Shown here piece after piece: positions 1 to 6,094 of a DNA stretch of 6,094 bases. Every line of letters starts with the position of its first letter. Position 1 is the stretch's first letter. Below the pieces are notes generated by a model that did no database searches, had not been told where the DNA came from, and saw only the letters and a list, made by a program, of their open reading frames with translations. Source of the DNA: an uncultured bacterium. Lineage in GTDB: Bacteria > Planctomycetota > DG-23 > SLPQ01. Location of the stretch: positions 1 to 6,094 of the forward strand of contig CALMGO010000034.1 in the NCBI GenBank assembly GCA_937863625.1. Direction: 5' to 3'. The position numbers and the translations under genes are program-made.

Positions 1-2024
1 ACCGCCATAAACGCCCCTGCGGTTGTGACGTGAGGCACCTTGCGGCCGTCCGCGTAGAAATGCCATCCCGGGTACGCGGTCACGGCGAAAAAGTAGCGTG
101 TCGGCGCGCTTTCCGGCAGCGGCACGATTATCGAATTGGCCGTTTGCCCCAGTACGGTCATCGGTGTCCACGATTCGTATTCAGACAGCGGCGCGGATTT
201 GATTTCATCAAGAGGAGTCTCCGACCGGCCTGTGAGGATCGCCTTGCGGGAGAGCGGCGCGGCGCGGACCGGGGAGACTATGTCGGCTATTCTATACAGA
301 TGCACAAAGGAATCCCATGCAAGCCATCCGGGCTCGTTGCGCAGCGGGAAATGAACGTTGTCGGCGTAGTGCGAGTAGACGTCTTTCCAGAGCACGACGC
401 GCTCACGCCCGAGTGACGGCAGTTCGCGAGTGCTTGCCACATACCCTACGGAGAGCGCCGCGAGAGTGGTCGGGTTGTAGTCGAGGGCGGCCTCATCGAT
501 GGCCTGCACAACCCAGTCGGGTGCGAAGTCGGAGAGGCTCAGGTTCAGCCGCGAAAGCCCTCGCGACAAAACGGCATACGAAGGGGCGATGATGTCGCCT
601 TCCGGCGGAGACACCACGAGCATGCGTCCTGCGTCACCGGCCGCCGCGATGGTGTCAAGATGGGGGAAATCGGCTATTTCCTTTCTGTAGTCGAAAGTGA
701 GTTTTCTCTCGCCCATGGCAGGATATACGATGCCAAAGCCGACAAAAAGCTCCGTGAATACGAGCGCGACTACGAGGATAGGTCTGCGACCGAGAACCCA
801 TCTGCGGTCGCGGCACAGGGCGTCAACGCCAAGTGCCGCCAGAAACGCTACTGGAAGGACGAGAAGTATGAGCCCTGCGGGGATGAGGCTCGCGCGGGCG
901 AAAGTGTCGGACGCTCTCGCCAGTGTCGTGAAGAGGGCGGTCTTAGCCAGAAGCGCCATGCCGAAGACCAGCACCACGATGGCGCCAGCCGCAGCCACCC
1001 TGTGTGATTTGTTGCGCCTGAGCGAATACAGCCCGTAAAGAGCGGCCGCAACGGCAAGCATGCCGGGGGAGTAGTACACGGCGAACGGCCTGCCCGGAGT
1101 ATAGGGGAAGTACATTTTGAGCATAGTCAGGAAACCAAGAGGCTGTCCGCGCCATCCGCCCGGCAGCGACGCGCCGAGGCGGCCTGTCTTTGTGAATCCG
1201 GCAAGTTCGGATGCGGGAAGGTATTCCAGCGCCCCAAGCGCAAAGGCAAATGCCAGCGCCGCCACAACAACCGTCACTGCCACCGCAAATGCGTTTGTCC
1301 TCGTGACGTAGAGAAGGTAAACCATCCTCAGCACAAACGCCGTCGCCAGAAGGAGCATTCCATAGACGAAAAGGTTCGGACATGCAATGCCGGTCCACGC
1401 GACAGCCGCCCCAGCTGTAACACATGCAACCAGGCGACTCTCGCCTTTTATAGCCTTTTCGATTGCCAGTGCCGCAAGCGGCAGCCACGTATAGGCAAAC
1501 ATGTACTCGATGGCAGGCTGGTGAGCGGCGCGAGTGATTGCCCAGCCGTTGAATGCGTAAAGCAGCGCAAAAATAACCGCAGCCTGCCGCGTCTGGAATA
1601 CCCCCCTTGCCAGAAAGAGGGCAAATACGCCGGCCAGAAAGTAATGGCAGACAACAAATACTCCGAGCGCCCGAAAGACGTCCATCAAGATGAAAAGGGG
1701 CGTCAGCGGGTAGAACATAGCCGAGAGGGGATTGGCGAGATTTGGCACACCCGTGCCGATGTAGGGGCTCCAGAAGGGGACCTCGCCGAAATTCAAAATG
1801 GCGGTGCGATAGACGCTGAAGAACTGCGCCTGCAAAAGGTCGGCGTCGCTCTGAGAGAGCGCCTCGCCAAAGAAGAGTATCCTGTGAAAAAAGACGAGAC
1901 ACGCTGCAGCCAGAAAAACAACTTCGCGCCAGTTATCCCTGAAAAGGTCGCGCAGACTCACAAGAATAAGCGCAAGGGCCAGCGTGGGGGCTATGGCGAA
2001 GAAGACGACCTCAAGCGCCGTCAC
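1..2024 (-). CDS. YfhO-family polytopic membrane protein (GT-C-like), C-terminus cut by window edge
   Basis: An uninterrupted minus-strand frame of 674 codons plus two bases, open at the left edge. The start is the GTG at 2024-2022, whose last two bases and the next A form the TGA stop of the ligase gene. The N-terminal half is rich in hydrophobic segments (about residues 5-24, 34-52, 107-138, 148-158, 198-232, 245-269). Family-like features are the acidic pair D60/D62 after the second segment, the FWSPYIGTGVPN stretch at 84-95, FYPLTP at 104-109, HQPAIEYMFAYTWLPL at 168-183 and EYLPASEL at 267-274. A soluble C-terminal part ends in AYPGWHFYADGRKVP (650-664), which closely resembles the family's YxPGWxxxxDGxxV motif. 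YfhO proteins are putative GT-C-type membrane glycosyltransferases; Bacillus YfhO is linked to lipoteichoic acid glycosylation. The substrate here is unknown. Family members usually end soon after this motif, so probably only a short tail, perhaps with a last membrane segment, is missing. The family call is fairly secure; the function is inferred. Confidence 0.82.
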   Translation of the reverse strand, partial: MTALEVVFFAIAPTLALALILVSLRDLFRDNWREVVFLAAACLVFFHRILFFGEALSQSDADLLQAQFFSVYRTAILNFGEVPFWSPYIGTGVPNLANPLSAMFYPLTPLFILMDVFRALGVFVVCHYFLAGVFALFLARGVFQTRQAAVIFALLYAFNGWAITRAAHQPAIEYMFAYTWLPLAALAIEKAIKGESRLVACVTAGAAVAWTGIACPNLFVYGMLLLATAFVLRMVYLLYVTRTNAFAVAVTVVVAALAFAFALGALEYLPASELAGFTKTGRLGASLPGGWRGQPLGFLTMLKMYFPYTPGRPFAVYYSPGMLAVAAALYGLYSLRRNKSHRVAAAGAIVVLVFGMALLAKTALFTTLARASDTFARASLIPAGLILLVLPVAFLAALGVDALCRDRRWVLGRRPILVVALVFTELFVGFGIVYPAMGERKLTFDYRKEIADFPHLDTIAAAGDAGRMLVVSPPEGDIIAPSYAVLSRGLSRLNLSLSDFAPDWVVQAIDEAALDYNPTTLAALSVGYVASTRELPSLGRERVVLWKDVYSHYADNVHFPLRNEPGWLAWDSFVHLYRIADIVSPVRAAPLSRKAILTGRSETPLDEIKSAPLSEYESWTPMTVLGQTANSIIVPLPESAPTRYFFAVTAYPGWHFYADGRKVPHVTTAGAFMA

Positions 2025-3496
2025 CGCTTTGCTCCGCCGGGGCCGCCCCTGACGAGACGCTGCTTGAGCACTTTGCCGGTCGGGCTGTGCGGAAACTCCT
2101 TGCGAAATTCGATTTCCGAGGGCACTTTGAAGCGCGCTATGTGGCTGCGGCAGAATTCCTTGAGGTCAGTGTCGCTCGCCTCGGCGCCTTCCTTCAGGAC
2201 GACAAAGGCCTTAGGGGCTTCTCCGCGCACCGAGTCCGGGATTCCGATGACGGCGACCTCAGCCACCGCCTCATGCCGGGCGAGAACGAGCTCTATCTCG
2301 CGGGGGAAGACGTTTTCACCCGCGCATATTATCATTTCCTTTTTGCGGCCGGTGATTTTGAGGAATCCGTCGTAGTCTATGCGGCCGATGTCTCCGGTGC
2401 GCAGGAAGCCGTTGCCCGTGAGGACCTCGTGTGTCTGGTCAGGGAGGTTCAGGTACCCTTGCATGACGGAGTCGCCGCGGACCCATATTTCGCCGTCAAC
2501 ATTGATTCCCGCATCCTGGCCCGATTCGTCAACGACGCGCACCTCAACATTGGGAAGCGCGCGGCCGACGGTGAAGGGCTTTATGGCGCCTGGAGTATTA
2601 GCGGCAACTACCGGCGAAGTCTCGGTCAACCCGTACCCTTCAAGTATCGTCACCGAATAGCGGTCCCGGAAAGTCTCGAAAATGTCCTCGGAGAGCGGTT
2701 CTCCTCCGGAAATGGGAAGGACGAGGCTTTCAAGGTTCGTCTCCGCCTTCGCGAGCGACCTCATGAGCGCCCTGTACATGCTGGGCACTGCGACGACGGT
2801 CGTCACCTGGTGGCGTGCGATGGATGAAAGGACGCCTGCCGGTTCAAATCGCGGCATGAGGACTACGGTTGCGCCGATTGTCGCGGGCAGCACCAGGGTC
2901 GTCGTGAGCGCAAAAGTGTGAAAGAGCGGCAACACGCCCAAGAGCACGTGTTCCGGGGTGAAATTGAAGTGTTCCACGCACGCTTGTGCATTCGCGAGGA
3001 TGTTCTTATGGCTGAGCATGACGCCCTTAGGAATCCCGATGGTGCCGGAGGTGTAGAGGATGGCGGCCAGTTTCGCCGGTTCGGCCGGTCGGGCCGGAGG
3101 GGTCTGGAGCGCCTCAGGGAGAAAATCCTCCACCATCACGGTATCCACATCGAGGCCCTTTGCGGCCTCCGCAAAGAACTTCGTGGTTAGCAGAAGGCCC
3201 GCCTGGCAATCCTTGATGATGTAGGCGAGCTCTTCGCCGGCCAGGAAGAAATTGGGCGGGACCGGCACGCGCCCGGACAGCATGATGCCGAAAAACGCCA
3301 ATGCCATCGGCGCGCTGGTTGGCAGCATGATCGCGACGCGTTCGGTCGCGCCTCTTTTGTCGAGCGCGGCTGCCACGGCCAGGGCGCCGCCGGCGTATTC
3401 GCGGAATGTAAGGATTCTCTCGCCGTCGATCAGGGCCTGTTTTTCGGCGAACTGCCCAGCCGTCTGGAGAAATGCCTCCGAAATGCTTGATGACAA
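2021..3496 (-). CDS. AMP-forming acyl-CoA ligase (long-chain fatty-acid-CoA ligase-like)
   Basis: 491 residues of the ANL adenylating superfamily. Such enzymes activate a carboxylic acid with ATP to an acyl-adenylate and then usually form the CoA thioester. The core motifs are present in order: P-loop A3 YTSGTIGIPKG at 148-158, LPLFHTFALT at 189-198, A5 GYGLTETSP at 287-295, the ribose-binding Asp in RTGD (D369), the hinge region GRKKE at 383-387 and the adenylation lysine in PTGK (K475). The length is normal for a compact FadD-like acyl-CoA ligase. There is no carrier-protein domain and no signal peptide, so it is probably cytoplasmic or membrane-peripheral. The start is a TTG at 3496-3494, chosen because AAAGGAGGG sits four bases upstream. 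The P-loop has Ile where Thr is usual (TSGTTG). The stop overlaps the GTG of the YfhO-family gene, so the pair is likely co-expressed. The substrate cannot be told from sequence; a medium- or long-chain fatty acid is the default, and an aryl acid or acyl-ACP role remains possible. Confidence 0.93.
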   Translation of the reverse strand: MSSSISEAFLQTAGQFAEKQALIDGERILTFREYAGGALAVAAALDKRGATERVAIMLPTSAPMALAFFGIMLSGRVPVPPNFFLAGEELAYIIKDCQAGLLLTTKFFAEAAKGLDVDTVMVEDFLPEALQTPPARPAEPAKLAAILYTSGTIGIPKGVMLSHKNILANAQACVEHFNFTPEHVLLGVLPLFHTFALTTTLVLPATIGATVVLMPRFEPAGVLSSIARHQVTTVVAVPSMYRALMRSLAKAETNLESLVLPISGGEPLSEDIFETFRDRYSVTILEGYGLTETSPVVAANTPGAIKPFTVGRALPNVEVRVVDESGQDAGINVDGEIWVRGDSVMQGYLNLPDQTHEVLTGNGFLRTGDIGRIDYDGFLKITGRKKEMIICAGENVFPREIELVLARHEAVAEVAVIGIPDSVRGEAPKAFVVLKEGAEASDTDLKEFCRSHIARFKVPSEIEFRKEFPHSPTGKVLKQRLVRGGPGGAKR

Positions 3497-3500
3497 GATA

Positions 3501-3509
3501 CCCTCCTTT
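3501..3509 (-). promoter_or_regulatory. Shine-Dalgarno site of the acyl-CoA ligase (decides a TTG start)
   Basis: On the minus strand this reads AAAGGAGGG, followed by the four-base spacer TATC and then TTG. It is close to a full anti-SD match and is the main reason for accepting the rare TTG start at 3496. The same nine bases precede the divergent gene at 3642. Confidence 0.85.
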
Positions 3510-3584
3510 CGAGTGCCTCCCCGCTGTATCGGCAGAAATGCCTCTCATGCTTCAGCGGAGGCCGTCCGAAAGACCTTGACGTCC

Positions 3585-3612
3585 TTGACCCTCGATGATA
3601 GCTTATTGTAAT
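3585..3612 (+). promoter_or_regulatory. Candidate sigma70 promoter for the TPR/SPOR gene group
   Basis: TTGACC at 3585-3590 (five of six matches to the -35 consensus) and TGTAAT at 3607-3612 (five of six to the -10 consensus) are separated by 16 bases. Transcription would start near 3619, giving a leader of about 23 bases that contains the Shine-Dalgarno site at 3628-3636. A second TTGACG at 3576-3581 has no good -10 partner at 17 bases. The prediction rests on consensus matching alone. The overlapping ATTGTAAT also reads as TACAAT on the minus strand (3610-3605), a possible -10 for the ligase operon. Confidence 0.5.
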
Positions 3613-3627
3613 CGGTTTTCCGCAAAA

Positions 3628-3636
3628 AAAGGAGGG
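3628..3636 (+). promoter_or_regulatory. Shine-Dalgarno site of the TPR/SPOR gene (decides a TTG start)
   Basis: AAAGGAGGG after a run of A residues, then the five-base spacer TTCAC and the TTG at 3642. The first in-frame ATG (3675) lacks such a site and would remove the charged start of the signal peptide, so TTG is preferred. Confidence 0.85.
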
Positions 3637-3641
3637 TTCAC

Positions 3642-4448
3642 TTGAACGCAATCACTCCCGGTCGTTTCTTTGCCATGGCGGGCGTTGTGGTACTGGCATC
3701 ACTGGCGAGCGCCTGTGCGCAGCAGAACGGCTATCAGGTCGAGCGGCCGGCCATGCTTCAGAGCGCGAGCACCTACGCGCTTGCGGGCAATTACGACCAG
3801 GCGGTGATAGCCTACACCGACTTTCTCGGCACGAATACGCGTAACGAGTTTACCGGCGAGGGCTATGTCGGCCGGGGCAACGCCTACTACAAACTCGGCA
3901 GCTACGAACTGGCCGAGAGCGATTTCCGATCGGGGCTTTCGGCGGCGTCGGACCGTACAATGAAGGCGCAGGCCACCATGGGTATGGCCAATTCGGTCTT
4001 TGCGATGGAGAAATTCGACCCGGCGGAGAAACTCTACCGGCAGATTCTGCGGACGTATCAGGGGCTCGTGCCGCAGGACGAGGTGACCTACCGGCTGGGG
4101 ATGTCGCTTGCGCGGCAGGGCAAGTGGGACGAGTCGCTGCAACTTCTGGGAGAAGTGGCGGGCAACTATCCGTCCGGCGAGTACGCAAAATACGCGCGCG
4201 CGAAGATGCAGAGCGTTAAGAATCGCTTTTTCACAGTACAGGTCGGCGCCTACACGAGTAAGTCCGTAGCCGATAAAACGCTTGCCGACCTCAAGGCAAA
4301 AGGTTTTGCCGGCAAACTCGACCCCATCGACATTGACGGCGTGGCGGGCTACGCAGTGCGAAGCGGCGTGATGGCGTCGTGGCGCGACGTCAGCGACTAC
4401 GCTTCGAAACTGAAGGACGCCGGTTTCTCAACCTACAAACTTCCGTAG
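3642..4448 (+). CDS. TPR-repeat envelope protein with C-terminal SPOR domain, probable lipoprotein
   Basis: 268 residues. The N-terminus has Arg8 and a hydrophobic core (9-23) leading to ASAC at 22-25, a weak lipobox with Ala rather than Leu at -3. Cleavage before Cys25 would give a lipoprotein; signal peptidase I cleavage after ACA (24-26) is the alternative. Residues about 37-176 form roughly four TPR-like helical pairs, with signatures such as YALAGNYDQAVIAYTDFL (45-62) and AYYKLGSYELAESDF (81-95). A SPOR domain fills 195-268, beginning FFTVQVGAYTSKS and ending at GFSTYKLP, very near the C-terminus as is typical. SPOR domains bind denuded peptidoglycan glycan strands, often at the septum, and TPRs mediate protein contacts. 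The protein is therefore likely periplasmic or outer-membrane anchored and involved in cell-wall or division-site organisation (inference). It heads the rightward group; a good promoter and a strong Shine-Dalgarno site precede it. The specific role is unknown. Confidence 0.9.
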   Translation: MNAITPGRFFAMAGVVVLASLASACAQQNGYQVERPAMLQSASTYALAGNYDQAVIAYTDFLGTNTRNEFTGEGYVGRGNAYYKLGSYELAESDFRSGLSAASDRTMKAQATMGMANSVFAMEKFDPAEKLYRQILRTYQGLVPQDEVTYRLGMSLARQGKWDESLQLLGEVAGNYPSGEYAKYARAKMQSVKNRFFTVQVGAYTSKSVADKTLADLKAKGFAGKLDPIDIDGVAGYAVRSGVMASWRDVSDYASKLKDAGFSTYKLP

Positions 4449-4507
4449 TATCGCGAAGCCGACCGTAAGACCAGTCAACCCTTTTCCCATGCGCCGGGGA
4501 TGCGTCG

Positions 4508-5158
4508 ATGCCGCTTGTAACTTATGCCGTGAAGGCCTCGCTTGCCGTTCTCATAGTGCTCACGCCGCTTGTGAGCATTTCGTGCTTTACGGCGCTCTCT
4601 GCGGGCATTGACGATCCAAGGGAAAAGATCCGGATAGTCAAAAAGACCAGCCTTGCGGTGACTGTTATGATGCTGGCATTTCTTTTCGGCGGAAATTACC
4701 TCTTCAGGTTCTTCGGCATCAGCCTTCCGGCGTTTCAGATTGCCGGCGGGATCGTAATATTCTTCAATGGTTTTGCAATGGTGCGCGCGCAAACTCACAA
4801 TAAGTACACGCCGGAGGAGGAGAGCGAAGGCGGCGCGAAGGACGATTTCTCGATAGTGCCGCTTGCCATGCCGATGATATGCGGGCCGGCCACGATCTCC
4901 GCGGTGATGCTCTACGGGGCCGAGGCGCCCGACGCGGCTCACATGGCGGCGCTCGTCGTAGCCGTACTTGCCGCGGCGCTTATCCAGTACGTACTCTTGA
5001 GGCTTGCAGGCGAAGTGTCGAGCTTTTTCGGGGTGACCGGGATGAATATCCTCACCAGGATAATGGGACTCCTGCTTGCGTCCATTGCGGTTCAGATTGT
5101 CATCAGGGGCATAAGCGCTGCACACCTGCTCGCAATGACACCCATTGCCACAGCATAA
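4508..5158 (+). CDS. MarC-family integral membrane protein
   Basis: 216 residues with about six membrane segments (around 6-30, 47-66, 70-92, 114-136, 144-166, 183-206) and a hydrophilic loop at 94-113. Family motifs are FGISLPAFQIAGGI (69-82), PLAMPMICGPATIS (118-131) and RIMGLLLASIAVQIVIRGI (184-202). The length is normal for the family. Despite the name, MarC proteins are not established antibiotic-resistance determinants and their transported substrate, if any, is unknown. The first half lacks the N-P motif that I recall in E. coli MarC: here the region reads LTPLVSISCFTAL (18-30). The ATG at 4508 has only a weak upstream GGGGA. The gene begins 59 bases after the TPR/SPOR gene and ends 12 bases before the malic enzyme, so it is likely in one transcript at least with the latter. 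Confidence 0.9.
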   Translation: MPLVTYAVKASLAVLIVLTPLVSISCFTALSAGIDDPREKIRIVKKTSLAVTVMMLAFLFGGNYLFRFFGISLPAFQIAGGIVIFFNGFAMVRAQTHNKYTPEEESEGGAKDDFSIVPLAMPMICGPATISAVMLYGAEAPDAAHMAALVVAVLAAALIQYVLLRLAGEVSSFFGVTGMNILTRIMGLLLASIAVQIVIRGISAAHLLAMTPIATA

Positions 5159-5170
5159 GGAAGACTAACC

Positions 5171-6094
5171 ATGCCGCGAAGCAAATCCGGCCCCGCCGGG
5201 CACCTGCCCGAAGAAACGATAGTCCCCGAGATTTATGCGCACAGGATGGTCCGTACGCTTGCGCTCAGGATTGACGACCAGCCGGGTCGGCTGGGCGCGG
5301 TCGCCACTGCGATAGGCATCGGCGGCGGACTCGTCGGCGAAGTGACCCGTGACTGGCGTGATTCCTCCCATGTCTACAGGCGCATCACAGTCTACGTGGA
5401 TAATGAGGCTCATCTGCAGCAAATCCTCGAACTGATAAAGTCCGGCGGCGGCGTGGATATCCTCGAAGTCGTTGATGAAGTGCTCAAAATCCACGAGGGA
5501 GGCAAAATCGCCATATCATCGCGCTTTGCGATAAACTCCATGGAGGACCTGCAGAAGGTGTATACGCCGGGCGTTGCCGGCGTTTGCAGACTGATTGAAA
5601 AGGATCCTGCTCTTGCCCGAAAGTATACGTGGATTTCAAACACAGTCGCCATCGTTACCAACGGCACGGCTGTGCTCGGCCTCGGCGACATAGGGCCGCT
5701 GGCGGGACTGCCCGTCATGGAGGGCAAGTCCCTCATATTGAAGGAACTCGCCGGAGTAAACTGCGTCCCCATTCTCATCGATGCCAAGGACGCCGATACA
5801 ATCATCTCCACTGTTGAGCGTATATACGGCGGATTTGGCGCCATAATGCTCGAAGACATCGCCGCCCCCGCGTGTTTTGCCGCCGAGGAGGAGCTCGACC
5901 GGCGTCTGCCCATACCGGTATTTCACGATGACCAGCACGGAACGGCTATCGTCGCCCTTGCCGGGCTCATTAACGCCCTCACGCAGGTGGGGAAATCCGG
6001 TTGCGACATAAGCGTTGTGATCAACGGTGCAGGCGCGGCCGGCACCGCCATTGCGAAGATGCTCTCGCATTTCGGCGTCAAGGAAATCGTCGTA
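5171..6094 (+). CDS. ACT-domain malic enzyme (malate to pyruvate + CO2), C-terminus cut by window edge
   Basis: 308 codons, open at the right edge. Residues about 29-105 form an ACT domain (LRIDDQPGRLGAVATAIG near its start), a ligand-binding module often used for amino-acid control. The malic enzyme catalytic domain follows: YTPGVAGV at 131-138 (Y131 is the likely catalytic Tyr), TNGTAVLGLGDIGPLAG at 163-179, PVMEGK at 181-186 with the likely catalytic Lys at 186, the metal-binding pair LED (E228/D229) and FHDDQHGTAIV at 251-261. The Rossmann nucleotide-binding loop NGAGAAG begins at about 285. The usual acidic or basic residue choosing NAD or NADP lies just past the window, so cofactor preference cannot be read. 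The enzyme oxidatively decarboxylates malate in the cytoplasm, feeding pyruvate and reducing power. AAGGAAG at 5157-5163 is a suitable ribosome binding site for the ATG at 5171. The 12-base gap from the MarC gene suggests an operon. About one third of the protein is missing. Residue numbers may be off by one. Confidence 0.93.
   Translation, partial: MPRSKSGPAGHLPEETIVPEIYAHRMVRTLALRIDDQPGRLGAVATAIGIGGGLVGEVTRDWRDSSHVYRRITVYVDNEAHLQQILELIKSGGGVDILEVVDEVLKIHEGGKIAISSRFAINSMEDLQKVYTPGVAGVCRLIEKDPALARKYTWISNTVAIVTNGTAVLGLGDIGPLAGLPVMEGKSLILKELAGVNCVPILIDAKDADTIISTVERIYGGFGAIMLEDIAAPACFAAEEELDRRLPIPVFHDDQHGTAIVALAGLINALTQVGKSGCDISVVINGAGAAGTAIAKMLSHFGVKEIVV

Noticed and set aside
943..1902. A 319-codon minus-strand open frame inside the YfhO-family gene.
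   Set aside because: It is out of frame with the 674-codon frame starting at 2024, is rich in Arg, Cys and Gly, and matches no family. The longer frame has clear membrane segments and the YfhO motifs, so this is a G+C-driven shadow.
1521..2375. A 284-codon plus-strand open frame opposite the YfhO and ligase genes.
   Set aside because: It spans the junction of two real minus-strand genes, is Arg/Lys/Ser-rich with no recognisable domain and has no ribosome site.
2087..2827. A 246-codon plus-strand open frame antisense to the ligase.
   Set aside because: The opposite strand carries every ANL ligase motif. The frame has no domain and its openness follows from the codon bias of the real gene.
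3595..3600. TATCAT on the minus strand as the -10 of the ligase operon.
   Set aside because: It matches five of six bases, but the only upstream partner resembling a -35 (TTGCGG) is weak and 19 bases away; TACAAT at 3610-3605 is an equally good match and neither is secure.
4449..4507. Possible terminator or small RNA between the TPR/SPOR and MarC-family genes.
   Set aside because: No stable stem followed by a T-run is visible. The short ATGCG direct repeat near 4485-4505 is too small to mean anything.
4475..5125. A 216-codon minus-strand open frame opposite the MarC-family gene.
   Set aside because: Its product is dominated by Arg, His, Lys and Tyr and mirrors the coding of a conserved membrane protein; no start signal supports it.
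5410..5913. A 167-codon minus-strand open frame opposite the malic enzyme.
   Set aside because: It is Ser-rich and of low complexity, and lies entirely antisense to a clearly conserved catalytic domain.

Overview
The window is about 58% G+C and almost fully coding. It holds five genes in two divergent groups separated by one 145-base intergenic region (3497-3641). The organism looks like a Gram-negative bacterium. The evidence is a SPOR-domain envelope protein with a lipoprotein-like signal, a MarC-family inner-membrane protein, and mixed codon use with frequent AGG and ATA that does not resemble enterics. A deltaproteobacterial, Nitrospirota-like or related lineage is plausible, but the sequence does not settle it.

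Left arm, minus strand (3496 down to 1). A 491-residue AMP-forming acyl-CoA ligase is followed, with a 4-base GTGA stop/start overlap, by a large YfhO-family polytopic membrane protein. The latter runs off the left edge after 674 codons, just past its family C-terminal motif. The overlap indicates co-transcription and probable translational coupling.

Right arm, plus strand (3642 to 6094). A TPR plus SPOR envelope protein is followed after 59 bases by a MarC-family membrane protein. After a further 12 bases comes an ACT-domain malic enzyme, cut by the right edge after 308 codons. No terminator-like hairpin lies between these three genes, so they may form one transcription unit behind the candidate sigma70 promoter at 3585-3612.

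The genes do not form one obvious pathway. The left pair suggests an acyl-activation step linked to a membrane glycosyltransferase-like protein, possibly in envelope glycolipid or glycopolymer work (inference). The right group mixes a peptidoglycan-associated protein, a membrane protein of unknown function and a central-carbon enzyme. The most distinctive local signals are the two divergent TTG starts, each preceded by the same 9-base Shine-Dalgarno sequence, the face-to-face candidate -10 boxes, a MarC protein lacking the usual N-terminal N-P motif, and an acyl-CoA ligase with an altered P-loop. I see no CRISPR array, mobile element, tRNA, rRNA or clear new multi-gene system.
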